A DNA stretch of 60,947 nt, taken from the NCBI GenBank assembly GCA_022827025.1, contig JAJDTT010000061.1:1-60947 (forward strand), read 5' to 3'. Of the stretch, positions 36,518-45,285 are shown piece by piece. The stretch's first letter is position 1, and each line of letters begins with the position of its first letter. The notes beneath the pieces are model-generated. The model was given only the letters and a program-made list of their open reading frames with translations, made no database searches and had not been told where the DNA came from. The stretch is from Acidobacteriota bacterium. Its GTDB lineage: Bacteria; Acidobacteriota; UBA6911; RPQK01; JAJDTT01. The position numbers and the translations under genes were made by a program.

Positions 36518-36677
36518 GGAGTCTGCGCGGTAGAAATGATCGTAGCGAGAAAGTGGAGAATCGAGGCCAGATTTTCACGATTTTGAGGTGCATAGTTGTT
36601 CTATTCGCCGAGAAATCGGGGAAATATGGACCGATTATACGCTTTCGCAGTAGATCAATTTCTGCCGCGCAGGCTCC
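36518..36677. mobile_element. MITE-like 160-bp element, copy B
   Basis: Same element and orientation as 27116-27275, also exactly 160 bases, with the same terminal inverted repeats (GGAGTCTGCGCGGTAGAAAT at the left). Flanking dinucleotides are TG on both sides. Differences from copy A are few (for example at the base after GCATAGT and near the right end). It sits immediately upstream of moeA and, with the next repeat, fills the 250-base gap to the mutase gene. Confidence 0.75.
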
Positions 36678-36685
36678 TGGGAGCC

Positions 36686-36746
36686 GGCAGTCCGCCGGGA
36701 TGCGGACCCGGTCGAACGCCGTGACGATTTTTGCCACGGCCTGCTA
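36686..36746 (-). repeat. partial copy of the palindromic repeat family
   Basis: Read on the minus strand, 60 bases beginning TAGCAGGCCGTGGCAAAAAT match the left arm of the 41287-41451 element at 52 of 60 positions by hand alignment. The right arm is missing. The TAG at its start is the stop codon of the mutase gene. Confidence 0.65.
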
Positions 36747-38339
36747 CAGCACCACCTGCTCCCGATACTCCCCGAACACCTCTCCCAGGGCCTCAGACAT
36801 TTCTCCGACCGTCGCACCCGCCTCGACCCCCTCAACAATGGCGGCCATCGTATTCTCCCGGCCCCGGGCGATTCGGGTCAGTTTCTCCATGGCGCGGCGC
36901 CAACCATCCCGGTCACGCCCGGCACGCTGCCGTGACAATTCCATGATCTGCCGCTCTCTCGTCTCGGGGTCCACCCTCAACAAATCAATGTCGACCGGAT
37001 CTTCATCCTGAAACCGGTTGACGCCCACCACCACCCTTTCCCCCGACTCAAGGGTTCTCTGGAGACGATGAGCCGAGTCCTGGATCTCTCGCTGGACAAA
37101 CCCGCTCTCGATGGCCGGCACCATCCCTCCCAGGGCCCGGATGCGCTCCAGGTAGCTTTCCGACTCCTCCTCCAGGCGGTTCGTGAGCTTCTCCAGATAC
37201 CAACTCCCGCCGAGAGGATCGACCACGTCCGTCAGACCCGACTCGTGGGCCAGAATCTGTTGGGTCCGGAGCGCCAACTCGGCGGCGGCCTCTGTCGGAA
37301 GAGACATGGCCTCGTCTTTGCCGTTGGTGTGAAGCGACTGGGTGCCCCCCAGGACCGCAGCCAACGCCTGCACGGTGGTTCGCACCACGTTGTTGTCCGG
37401 CTGCTGCGCCGTCAGGGTGCTTCCACCCGTCTGGGTGTGAAAACGCATCATGCAGGACTTGGGATTCGCGGCGCCCCAGCGTTCCTTGACGCAGCGGGCC
37501 CAGAGCCGGCGCGCCGCCCGGAACTTGGCCACCTCCTCGAAAAGGTCGTTGTGGGCCGCGAAGAAAAAGGAAAGCCGCGGGGCGAAATCATCGATGTGAA
37601 GACCTGCCTTCAAGACCGATTCCACGTAGGTTTCGGCATTGGCCAACGTGAATCCGATCTCCTGAGCGGCTGTAGAGCCAGCCTCCCGGATGTGGTAGCC
37701 GCTGATGGAAATGGGATTCCATCCCGGAACCGTCTCATGACAGAACGTCACCAGGTCGGTGACCAGCCGAAGGGACGCCTCCACCGGATAGAGGTAGGTG
37801 CCGCGGGCAATGTATTCCTTGAGAATGTCGTTCTGGACCGTGCCCCGCACCTTTCCCCAGGACGTTCCCTGCCGGCGGGCCTGAACCAGGTAGAGCGCCA
37901 GCAAAATCGGCGCGGTTGCATTGATGGTCATGGAGGTGGAGACCCTGCCCAGGTCGATTTCACGGAACAAGGTCCCCATGTCCCACAGGCCGTCTATGGC
38001 AACGCCGGCGCGGCCGACCTCACCCTCCGCCAGGGGATGGTCCGAATCCAAGCCCAGTTGAGTCGGCAGGTCGAACGCTACGGACAGGCCCCTGTTTCCC
38101 TGAGAGAGGAGGTAGCGGTATCGACGATTGGATTCTCGAGCGGTGGCGTAACCCGAATACTGGCGGATCGTCCAGTGACGGTCACGATACATGCCGGGAT
38201 AGGCGCCCCGAGTGAAAGGATAGCCGCCCGGGTTCCCCAAGTCCCTGCTCTCGTCGAATTCCGGCACGTCTTTGGGCCCGAAGCATGCCTGCTCAGGTTC
38301 GTCGGCGCCGGAACTCAATCCGGTGGCATCGTTCCTCAC
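36744..38339 (-). CDS. methylmalonyl-CoA mutase catalytic (alpha) subunit
   Basis: 531 aa covering only the TIM-barrel catalytic domain; the C-terminal cobalamin-binding domain (D-x-H-x-x-G) is absent, so it must act with a separate small subunit, as in the two-subunit mutases. Motifs: [25 protein letters not shown] around residue 52, [38 protein letters not shown], and [19 protein letters not shown]. Substrate is probably methylmalonyl-CoA, though isobutyryl- or ethylmalonyl-CoA mutases look similar. GTGAGG lies four bases before the ATG. The stop codon is inside a repeat. Confidence 0.9.
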   Translation of the reverse strand: MRNDATGLSSGADEPEQACFGPKDVPEFDESRDLGNPGGYPFTRGAYPGMYRDRHWTIRQYSGYATARESNRRYRYLLSQGNRGLSVAFDLPTQLGLDSDHPLAEGEVGRAGVAIDGLWDMGTLFREIDLGRVSTSMTINATAPILLALYLVQARRQGTSWGKVRGTVQNDILKEYIARGTYLYPVEASLRLVTDLVTFCHETVPGWNPISISGYHIREAGSTAAQEIGFTLANAETYVESVLKAGLHIDDFAPRLSFFFAAHNDLFEEVAKFRAARRLWARCVKERWGAANPKSCMMRFHTQTGGSTLTAQQPDNNVVRTTVQALAAVLGGTQSLHTNGKDEAMSLPTEAAAELALRTQQILAHESGLTDVVDPLGGSWYLEKLTNRLEEESESYLERIRALGGMVPAIESGFVQREIQDSAHRLQRTLESGERVVVGVNRFQDEDPVDIDLLRVDPETRERQIMELSRQRAGRDRDGWRRAMEKLTRIARGRENTMAAIVEGVEAGATVGEMSEALGEVFGEYREQVVL

Positions 38340-38453
38340 TTTACAAGCACCCCGTGTTTGATATCATGAGCCCAACCCAGGGCAAGCGCGCCGCAAGGCC
38401 GCATCCTTGCTCGATTTCGGCTGGATGTTAGCAACGGGAAGGGTGGAACTCAA

Positions 38454-38717
38454 ATGCGAGACGGGCAGCTGAAGGACTACAAGAAGAAACTCGAGTCAGC
38501 CATCAACGACGCCCTCGTCAGTTCCCCCCAGATCAACGCCGCCATACAGGGCATTCGAGAACACGGATACGATGTCTTCCTCATCATCGAAGCCACCATC
38601 GGTTTCAATTCGAGAGGGAGTGGAGCGGCGCCGGCCAAGAAACTGTCTGCGGTCCGGCTGCAGTTGACGGGTCAGGACGAGAAGTTTCTGCGCTCGCTGA
38701 AGATCAGCCCCGAGTAG
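38454..38717 (+). CDS. small protein of unknown function
   Basis: 87 aa, well-formed gene: GAAGGGTGG about 8 bases before the ATG and codon use like its neighbours. Contains YKKKLESAINDALVSSPQIN, GIREHGYDVFLIIEATIGF and ends LKISPE. No signal peptide or membrane segment; predicted mixed alpha/beta. It is divergent from the mutase gene and stands 63 bases upstream of mnmG. I do not recognise the family. Confidence 0.65.
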   Translation: MRDGQLKDYKKKLESAINDALVSSPQINAAIQGIREHGYDVFLIIEATIGFNSRGSGAAPAKKLSAVRLQLTGQDEKFLRSLKISPE

Positions 38718-38780
38718 CACACCCTTTTTGGCCGGGTCCAATTGGGCGCCTCCGGTCGTGAAGACGATACAATCCCCGCC

Positions 38781-40685
38781 ATGCCCGATCTCTCGGTCGA
38801 TGTCATTGTCATTGGGGGCGGCCACGCCGGTTGTGAGGCGGCGTTTGCCTCGGCCCGAATGGGGGCCGATACCGCCCTGGTCACCATAAACCGGGAAATG
38901 ATTGCACAGATGTCTTGCAACCCCTCCGTCGGGGGCATCGGCAAGGGTCACCTGGTGCGGGAGATCGACGCCCTGGGGGGCCTCATCGGCCAAGTGGGGG
39001 ATTCGAACGGGATCCATTTCCGGCTGCTCAATCGGAGCCGCGGCCCCGCCGTCCAGGCCCCTCGCGCCCAGTGCGACAAGAAACTCTACCGGCAGGAGAT
39101 GCAGCATCGGCTGCGTTGTCAGGAAAACCTCGCCGTGGTCGAGGCAGAGGCCACGGCCCTGTTGCGGAATGGGAATCGAATTGCCGGCATCGAAACGGCT
39201 GCCGGGGACCGGATCGATGCGGCCTGCGTCGTTTTGACCACCGGCACCTTCCTGAACGGACTCTGCCATTTGGGACAAAAGAAGTTTCGTGCCGGCCGTT
39301 CGGGAGAAAAAGCTTCCGTGCAGCTCGCCCGTTCCTTGAAATCCATCGGCTTTCGCCTCGGCCGCCTGAAAACGGGGACGCCGCCGCGGCTCGAACAGAA
39401 AAGCATCGACTTCTCCGGTTTCGAAGTCCAGTCCAGCGATCCGGATCCCACCTTGTTCTCGTTCCGAAGTCAGGGGCCGCGATTGCCCCAAGTCGACTGT
39501 TGGCTCACGCTCACCAACAACCGGGTCCACGATGTGATTCGCAACAATTTGCATCGCAGCCCCCTTTACAGCGGCGACATCGTCGGTCTCGGACCCCGTT
39601 ATTGCCCCTCCATTGAAGACAAGGTGGTGAAGTTTCCTCACCACGACCGTCATCAGCTGTTCCTGGAGCCGGAAGGACTCGATTCCGAGCTCATTTACGT
39701 CAGCGGGCTCTCCACCAGCCTGCCGGTGGACGTACAGGCAGAGATTCTGGCCCAGATCGGCGGCCTGGAGGAAGCGACCATGATCCGGCCCGGTTACGCG
39801 GTCGAGTACGACTACGTTCAGCCGTCGGAGTTGCGCCCTTCGCTGGAGACCAAGAAGGTCGAGGGACTGTTTCATGCCGGCCAGATCAACGGAACCACGG
39901 GCTATGAGGAAGCCGCCGGCCAGGGCATCCTCGCCGGCATCAATGCCGCCCTCAAGGCCGCGGGGGGCGAGCCGTTCGTACCGGGCCGCAGCGAGAGCTA
40001 CCTGGGAATTCTGGTGGACGACCTGGTCACCAAGGATGTCGACGAGCCGTATCGAATGTTCACGTCCAGAGCGGAGTGCCGCCTGCTGCTCAGGATCGAC
40101 AACGCCGACCGGCGGCTCATGCCTCACGGCCACAGGCTGGGACTCGTCTCGTCGAAGGTCTTCGAAAAATTCCAGGACAAATGGAAGCGGATCGACGATG
40201 CCATCGAATTCCTGCGGAAGACTCGTCTGAAGAAAGCGTCCCGCCTGCTGGAGGACCTGCGGGAGCGGACCGGCGCTCCCCGCGGAGCCTGCCTGGACCG
40301 GCTGCTCAAGCGGCCCGAGGTGGACATTCGCGATATGACGCCGATTTTGCGGGCCCACGGGCATGATCTGAGCCGTGAGGAGGGGCAGGTGGTCCAGACG
40401 CAGATCCGGTACGAAGGCTATATCCGGCTGCAGATGCAGGATGTCCGGCGCATGAAGAACATGGAAGGCAGAACCATTCCCGCCGGAATCGACTTCGACC
40501 GCGTCAACGGGCTTTCCCTGGAAATGAAGGAGCGGTTGGAGCGGGTTCGCCCCACCAGCCTGGGCCAGGCCTCCCGAATCCCCGGAATCACTCCGGCCGC
40601 CCTGTCGATGCTGAGCATACACCTCGAAGTGAGAAAGAGGTCCCTGGTGCGGCGGCCCGCCGCCGGAACGATCTCCCAGGCATGA
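38781..40685 (+). CDS. mnmG: tRNA uridine-5-carboxymethylaminomethyl modification enzyme MnmG
   Basis: FAD-binding partner of MnmE in modifying the wobble uridine of several tRNAs. N-terminal dinucleotide fold [16 protein letters not shown], then [23 protein letters not shown] and [21 protein letters not shown] around residue 370. Product 634 aa from ATG 38781; the frame extends 13 codons upstream without family sequence. There is no Shine-Dalgarno, but TACAAT ends 7 bases before the ATG, so the transcript could be leaderless as for gltX. Overlaps rsmG by 4 bases. Confidence 0.97.
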   Translation: MPDLSVDVIVIGGGHAGCEAAFASARMGADTALVTINREMIAQMSCNPSVGGIGKGHLVREIDALGGLIGQVGDSNGIHFRLLNRSRGPAVQAPRAQCDKKLYRQEMQHRLRCQENLAVVEAEATALLRNGNRIAGIETAAGDRIDAACVVLTTGTFLNGLCHLGQKKFRAGRSGEKASVQLARSLKSIGFRLGRLKTGTPPRLEQKSIDFSGFEVQSSDPDPTLFSFRSQGPRLPQVDCWLTLTNNRVHDVIRNNLHRSPLYSGDIVGLGPRYCPSIEDKVVKFPHHDRHQLFLEPEGLDSELIYVSGLSTSLPVDVQAEILAQIGGLEEATMIRPGYAVEYDYVQPSELRPSLETKKVEGLFHAGQINGTTGYEEAAGQGILAGINAALKAAGGEPFVPGRSESYLGILVDDLVTKDVDEPYRMFTSRAECRLLLRIDNADRRLMPHGHRLGLVSSKVFEKFQDKWKRIDDAIEFLRKTRLKKASRLLEDLRERTGAPRGACLDRLLKRPEVDIRDMTPILRAHGHDLSREEGQVVQTQIRYEGYIRLQMQDVRRMKNMEGRTIPAGIDFDRVNGLSLEMKERLERVRPTSLGQASRIPGITPAALSMLSIHLEVRKRSLVRRPAAGTISQA

Positions 40686-41275
40686 GCCGCTTCTCGAATT
40701 GCGTCTCTTCGCTTGAAACCCTCTTCGGCCTGACCCTCGACCAAGCGCAACGAAACCGGGTCCGCACCTATCTCCGTTTGCTGGCCAAATGGAACTCGCG
40801 GGTGAATCTGACTCGCGTGGCTCGAACGGAAGACAGGCTGCGATTTCATTTCTTCGAGTCGTTCTGGCTGGCACAGCGGTTCCTGGAGCCGTGCCACTCC
40901 GTACTGGACGTCGGCAGCGGAGCGGGGTTCCCGGGGCTGGCCATGCAGCTCTATTACCCCGGCCTCACCCTGACTCTGGTCGAAAAGAACTTCAAGAAGA
41001 CCGTCTTTCTGAAGGAGGCCGCCCGTGCTCTTTCCCTTCGGGCCCGGGTCGTTCACGGAGAGGCCGAAACCGACGCCGACTGGGAGGCCGTGCAACTGGT
41101 CACGGTGCGCGGGCTCAAACCATCACCCCGGTTGACCGAAGTCCTGGACCATCGTGGCATTCCGTTACTGGCGCTTCATGGCGAGAAGCTGGGAGAAACC
41201 CTGAAGGGACGCCGATGGGTTCGCCGTGAACGGGTTCCGGGCTCGCAAGGCCGCTTTGCGACGCTGTTCGGCTAG
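40682..41275 (+). CDS. rsmG: 16S rRNA (guanine(527)-N7)-methyltransferase
   Basis: 197 aa. [23 protein letters not shown] corresponds to the usual N-terminal region, [20 protein letters not shown] near residue 77 is the SAM-binding motif, and VTVRGLKP replaces the common RA-V/F segment. Normal partner of mnmG. Directly followed by the 165-bp palindromic repeat. Confidence 0.94.
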   Translation: MSRFSNCVSSLETLFGLTLDQAQRNRVRTYLRLLAKWNSRVNLTRVARTEDRLRFHFFESFWLAQRFLEPCHSVLDVGSGAGFPGLAMQLYYPGLTLTLVEKNFKKTVFLKEAARALSLRARVVHGEAETDADWEAVQLVTVRGLKPSPRLTEVLDHRGIPLLALHGEKLGETLKGRRWVRRERVPGSQGRFATLFG

Positions 41276-41286
41276 GAATCCGCCGA

Positions 41287-41451
41287 TAACAGCCCGTGGC
41301 AAAAGTCGTCACGGCATTCGACCGTCCCTGCATCCCGGCGGACTGCGTTGCTATCGGCCCACATACTCCCGGTATGCTCCCTCCGAAGCGCCTTGTCCGG
41401 CGGGCGCAGGAACGGTCTCGGTGCTCGCGCGACTTTCACCACGGGCTGTTA
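41287..41451. repeat. 165-bp palindromic repeat (hairpin or MITE-like element)
   Basis: Ends are inverted copies of each other: left TAACAGCCCGTGGCAAAAGT, right end reverse-complemented TAACAGCCCGTGGTGAAAGT. A second paired block (GACCGTCCCTGC with GCAGGAACGGTC) continues the palindrome, and the centre CATAC-TCCCG-GTATG is itself a hairpin. The left arm also recurs at 36686-36746 and, in short form, at 20511-20541. It starts 11 bases after the rsmG stop and ends 8 bases before parS. Confidence 0.7.
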
Positions 41452-41459
41452 TGCGGGCA

Positions 41460-41475
41460 TGTTTCACGTGAAACA
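41460..41475. promoter_or_regulatory. parS: parS centromere site
   Basis: TGTTTCACGTGAAACA is the exact 16-bp palindromic consensus bound by chromosomal ParB proteins. It lies 125 bases upstream of parA. Chromosomal parS sites cluster near the replication origin, so the region is likely origin-proximal. The rest of the 41476-41600 gap shows no gene; TACTAT near 41575 could be the parA -10. Confidence 0.95.
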
Positions 41476-41600
41476 ATGCGGCGGCGCAGGTTCAATATTG
41501 ACCGGCTCGCCGCTTGTCCGCCGCAACGGGATACGCGGACGACGCGCGCTCCGGATCTTTCACCGCCTGCTGCTACTATGCCGACACTCGGAACCGAAAA

Positions 41601-42401
41601 ATGACAAGAACCATTGCCATTGCCAACCAGAAGGGTGGCGTCGGCAAGACCACAACTGCGATCAACCTGGCAGCCTCGCTCGCTCTCGCCGAGTGGCGGG
41701 TCCTCGTGGTTGACCTGGACCCCCAGGGAAACGCCACGTCGGGATTGGGAATCGACAAGAACGGAAACGGCCTCTTTGTCTATGACGTTCTCGCGGGCGG
41801 CGCGGACCCTCTTTCCGCCCTGAGGCGGACCGAGCTGGAGAACCTGCACCTCCTGCCGGCCAATCGATCTCTCGTCGGCGCCACCGTGGAGTTGCTCGAA
41901 GCGCGTGACCGGGAACGGCTGCTCGGCCGCGCTCTGAAGCCGATTCGCGACAATTACGACTTCGTCCTGATCGACTGCCCACCGTCGCTGGGCATTCTCA
42001 CCCTGAACGGACTGGTGGCTGCCGACACCGTCCTCATTCCGGTCCAGGCCGAATACCTGGCGCTGGAGGGATTGACGGATCTCATGGAGACCATCCGGCG
42101 GGTCCGGGAAGGTTCCAACCCGGGCCTGGTGCTGGAAGGCATTCTCCTGACCATGTACGACGAGCGCCTCATCCTCTCCTCCCAGATTCGCGCCGATGTC
42201 TGCTCCCACCTGGGCTCCTGGGTTTTCGACACCTTCATTCCCCGCAACGTGCGGCTGGCCGAATGCGCCAGCTTCGGTCAGCCCATCCATTCGTATGACG
42301 CCCGTTGCAAAGGCGCCGCCAGCTACCAGAGCCTCGCCCGCGAATTGCTCGGACGTTGCAACCTGGGGCTGGCCCCGGTATCGCGTGAGGTGAACGGATG
42401 A
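41601..42401 (+). CDS. parA: chromosome partitioning ATPase ParA (Soj)
   Basis: Deviant Walker A ATPase IANQKGGVGKTTTAINLAA at residues 7-25, with VVDLDPQGNATSGLG next and LIDCPPSLGILT. 266 aa from ATG 41601; the frame extends 29 codons upstream without family sequence. The short N-terminus lacks a helix-turn-helix, so this is the chromosomal Soj type. It segregates ParB-parS complexes. Overlaps parB by 4 bases. Confidence 0.97.
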   Translation: MTRTIAIANQKGGVGKTTTAINLAASLALAEWRVLVVDLDPQGNATSGLGIDKNGNGLFVYDVLAGGADPLSALRRTELENLHLLPANRSLVGATVELLEARDRERLLGRALKPIRDNYDFVLIDCPPSLGILTLNGLVAADTVLIPVQAEYLALEGLTDLMETIRRVREGSNPGLVLEGILLTMYDERLILSSQIRADVCSHLGSWVFDTFIPRNVRLAECASFGQPIHSYDARCKGAASYQSLARELLGRCNLGLAPVSREVNG

Positions 42402-43225
42402 AGCGAAGAGCTCTCGGACGGGGCTTGGGCGCCCTGCTGCCCAAGCCCGAAACCGCATCCTTTTTTCTTCAGATCGAACTGGACCGGATCCGGCCGAATC
42501 CATTTCAGCCCAGAATCCGCATGGACAGCGCCCGGCTCCAGGAACTCGCCGATTCGATCACGGAAAACGGCGTGCTCCAACCCATCGTCGTCCGGTCCCG
42601 GCCCGAGGGCTACGAAATCGTCGCCGGCGAGCGCCGCTGGAAGGCGGCTCAAAAGGCCGGTCTTTCTCGCATTCCTGCCGTCGTTCAGGACCTTTCCGAC
42701 GAAAAAATGGTGGAAGTGGCCGTCGTCGAGAATATCCAGCGCGACGAATTGAGCCCCATCGAGGAAGCGCACGCCTACCACATCCTGATCCAGGACTTTC
42801 GACTCACCCAGGAACAGGTGTCTCAACGCGTCGGGCGCAGCCGCGCCGCCGTCGCCAACACTCTTCGGCTGCTGCGGCTTCCCAAAGCCGTGCAGGAGTC
42901 CCTCCTGGAGGGCAAGATCAGCATGGGGCATGCCCGGGCGCTGATTCCCTTGACTCAAGCACAGCAATTGAAGTTGGCCCGCCAAATCGTGTCGGAGGAC
43001 CTTTCGGTCCGCCAGGTGGAGCGCCGCGTCCAGGCGTTGCGCCTCGGTCCAACCTCGCGGCCGTCCTCCGTTGACCCCAACGTCAAGGCCGCACAGCAGA
43101 GGCTGCAACGACGTTGGAAGACGAGAGTTCAGATCCGCACCCGGGGCTCAAAGGGCCGAATCGTCTTCCACTTCAATTCCAACGAGGAATTGGATCGACT
43201 GTACGAGAACCTCATGAAGTCGTAG
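42398..43225 (+). CDS. parB: chromosome partitioning protein ParB
   Basis: 275-aa CTPase and parS-binding protein. N-terminal RALGRGLGALL (ParA-stimulating), NPFQPRIRMD, the CTP-binding region GYEIVAGERRWKAAQKAG near residue 71, ENIQRDELSPIEEAHAY, and the helix-turn-helix LTQEQVSQRVGRSRAAVANTLRLL around residue 137. C-terminal dimerisation region ends in a DRLYENL-like segment. The TAG stop is the start of a short hairpin repeat. Confidence 0.97.
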   Translation: MKRRALGRGLGALLPKPETASFFLQIELDRIRPNPFQPRIRMDSARLQELADSITENGVLQPIVVRSRPEGYEIVAGERRWKAAQKAGLSRIPAVVQDLSDEKMVEVAVVENIQRDELSPIEEAHAYHILIQDFRLTQEQVSQRVGRSRAAVANTLRLLRLPKAVQESLLEGKISMGHARALIPLTQAQQLKLARQIVSEDLSVRQVERRVQALRLGPTSRPSSVDPNVKAAQQRLQRRWKTRVQIRTRGSKGRIVFHFNSNEELDRLYENLMKS

Positions 43226-43246
43226 GGGCACCCCTTGTCGGTGCCC
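43226..43246. repeat. short GC hairpin repeat at the parB-mnmE junction
   Basis: GGGCACC and GGTGCCC form a 7-bp stem with a 7-base loop (CCTTGTC) starting right after the parB stop. The same sequence GTAGGGGCACCCCTTGT recurs, inverted, at 51484-51504. No T-run follows. The rest of the gap to 43328 shows nothing. Confidence 0.6.
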
Positions 43247-43328
43247 TCTGATGATCCCGGCAGGGGACGCCGGGCGGGCAATCGCTCTACCCATCGGAGT
43301 TCGCGGGAGTTTCGCCACGCACTTCCAG

Positions 43329-44756
43329 CTATTTCCCGATGCAGAACGTGCTGAAAATCTGTCCCAGCAGGTCTTCCACGGTCGTCTCGCCCGTCACCGC
43401 GTCCAGTTCGGACAAGGCCCCCCGCAGGTGATACAAGGGGAATTCTTCGCTCAGACCGTCCCGATAGCCTTTCATTCCCTCGCCGAGCCGCTGCCGCGCG
43501 CGATGCAGACATTCCTTGTGCCGCAGGTCGGTGATCACGACGCGTTCCCGCTCCCAGTCGCTGTCGGGCGCGACGGCCTCCCGGATGGTCCGCCGGAGGG
43601 CGTCCACTCCCTGACCGGTCAGCGCTGAAACGTCGGACCGGCTTCGAGCGCCCGACTCCAACTCTGAAGGAATTCGAAGCACGGCCTCCAGGTCCACCTT
43701 GTTCACCACCAGCAGATACGGCCTGTCCTTGAGCTCCTTCCAGATTCTGGCGTCCTCCGCTGAGAAGTCTCTGCTGCGATCGACCACGAACAAGGTCAAG
43801 TCCGACGCGCCGACGTAGTCCAGTGATTTTCGGACACCGAGCCGCTCCACCGGATTCCGCGCTCTCCGGATTCCTGCCGTATCCACCAACTGCATCGGGA
43901 TGCCCTCCAGATCCACGGCCTGGTCGACGGCGTCTCTGGTGGTCCCGGCGACAGGGCTCACGATAGCTCGTTCTGTTCTGCATAAAGCATTGAATATACT
44001 AGACTTACCTGCATTTGGACGGCCGACGACAGTGGCGGTGAATCCATCCCGCAGCACCCGCCCTACGCGAAAGGATTCTTCCAGATCCCGGATGCGTCCG
44101 GCGATCCTCCGCAAGTTCCGAAGCAAACTGTCCCGGCTGTCGGGTTCCACGGGATCTTCGACGAATTCCAACCCCGTTTCCAGGTGTGAGATGACCCGCA
44201 CCAGGCGCCCCTTCACCGACCGGAGCACCCGGGACAACTTGCCGTCCAATTGGTCCCGTGCGATGCGCGCCTGGTGTGCGGTCTGGCTTCGGATCAGGTC
44301 GCGGACCGCCTCCGCCTGGACCAGATCCATCTTCCCGTTGAGAAAAGCCCTTAGCGTAAACTCTCCCGGTTCAGCCAGACGGGCGCCCGCTTCCAGGAGG
44401 CCGTCCACGATCTGCGCCTCCACCGCGGGGCTTCCATGGCAGGAAATCTCCACGACGTCCTCCCCGGTGTACGAGGCCGGCGCCGCGAAAAACGTCAACA
44501 GGACCCGGTCGATACGATTCCCGTGGCGGTCCAGAAAGTCCGTCAATGATGAAAGCCGGGGTTTCCAGAGACGGCGCCGGGAGGAAGGAAGCCGGCGGTG
44601 CACGAGGCGCCGGCTGGACGGACCGCTGACGCGAATCACCTTGATGGCCCCGCGGCCCGGGGGTGTGGCGGCCGCAACTATGGTATCGCTGTACGGGTCG
44701 GTGGCGTCAGGGGGTTGCGTGGATAATGACGCGCCGATTGGATCCCGTGCCTTCAC
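43329..44756 (-). CDS. mnmE: tRNA modification GTPase MnmE
   Basis: 475 aa. The N-terminal tetrahydrofolate-binding domain begins SDTIVAAATPPGRGAIKVIRVSG. The G domain has G1 GRPNAGKSSIFNALC near residue 233, G2 GTTRD, G3 DTAGIR and G4 NKVD; the C-terminal C-I-G-K is intact. With MnmG it makes 5-carboxymethylaminomethyl-uridine. The start is a GTG inside jag, giving a 50-base overlap; no in-frame ATG, GTG or TTG exists between the jag stop and the conserved domain, so the overlap is real. Confidence 0.95.
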   Translation of the reverse strand: MKARDPIGASLSTQPPDATDPYSDTIVAAATPPGRGAIKVIRVSGPSSRRLVHRRLPSSRRRLWKPRLSSLTDFLDRHGNRIDRVLLTFFAAPASYTGEDVVEISCHGSPAVEAQIVDGLLEAGARLAEPGEFTLRAFLNGKMDLVQAEAVRDLIRSQTAHQARIARDQLDGKLSRVLRSVKGRLVRVISHLETGLEFVEDPVEPDSRDSLLRNLRRIAGRIRDLEESFRVGRVLRDGFTATVVGRPNAGKSSIFNALCRTERAIVSPVAGTTRDAVDQAVDLEGIPMQLVDTAGIRRARNPVERLGVRKSLDYVGASDLTLFVVDRSRDFSAEDARIWKELKDRPYLLVVNKVDLEAVLRIPSELESGARSRSDVSALTGQGVDALRRTIREAVAPDSDWERERVVITDLRHKECLHRARQRLGEGMKGYRDGLSEEFPLYHLRGALSELDAVTGETTVEDLLGQIFSTFCIGK

Positions 44757-45285
44757 TTTCAGTCCGAACTCCGGGCTCGTCGGCCAGGCTCAAATGAATG
44801 ATTCTCCGCTCGGCCGCCGGCAGAGACTGGAACACGAACTCCCGGCCAGTGAGCCGCACCTGCTCCGCGGCCGTTCCCGCCAGCAGCCTCAACTCCCCGT
44901 CCCGATCCCTGCGGTAACCATTGCAGTCGACCCAGAAGTTACATCCTGTCAATGATTTACGGTAGTAGATCTGGTTGAGCAGGTGATTCACCGCGTAGAG
45001 AAAACGGGCGTTGTTGGCAAGGACCACTTCGCTGTCGTGGCCGCTGAGGCGAAAACTGATCAGGTCGTCATCGAGACTTGATTCGAAGGAGAGTTCCAGG
45101 TCCAGCTTCTCCAACAAGTTCTTGAGAAACATCTCCGAACTGGCCAGGATCTCGCCATTGTCGATCTTTGGCTGAGCCTTCCACGGCCGTCCCGGTCCTT
45201 GACGCCCCCGAGGACGGCGCCAGCGCTCCCGGCGCCGCCCGGACTGGCCTCCGGACGGAGGTCTCCAGGGCCGGGACTCCATCAT
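44707..45285 (-). CDS. jag: KH/R3H RNA-binding protein (Jag/KhpB)
   Basis: 192 aa. A basic Arg/Pro-rich N-terminus of about 35 residues stands where other bacteria have the Jag-N domain. It is followed by a KH-like region (LDLELSFESSLDDDLISFRLSG, then RFLYAVNHLLNQI) and an R3H region (LPAAERRIIHLSLADEPGVRTESEG). Usual neighbour of yidC. It probably binds RNA and affects division and envelope expression, as in Firmicutes; its role outside that group is less clear. Confidence 0.87.
   Translation of the reverse strand: MMESRPWRPPSGGQSGRRRERWRRPRGRQGPGRPWKAQPKIDNGEILASSEMFLKNLLEKLDLELSFESSLDDDLISFRLSGHDSEVVLANNARFLYAVNHLLNQIYYRKSLTGCNFWVDCNGYRRDRDGELRLLAGTAAEQVRLTGREFVFQSLPAAERRIIHLSLADEPGVRTESEGTGSNRRVIIHATP

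Noticed and set aside
36744-38339. Mutase gene as a truncated pseudogene
   Set aside because: Length and motifs match the catalytic subunit of known two-subunit mutases, so absence of the cobalamin domain is normal for that type.
41287-41451. CRISPR-like repeats
   Set aside because: The repeat arms occur as single or inverted pairs at distant sites, not as regularly spaced direct repeats with spacers. No cas genes are present.
44712-44728. Possible DnaA box (CGTGGATAA) and origin of replication
   Set aside because: A single near-match inside the mnmE/jag coding overlap, with no cluster of boxes and no AT-rich unwinding region; dnaA is absent.
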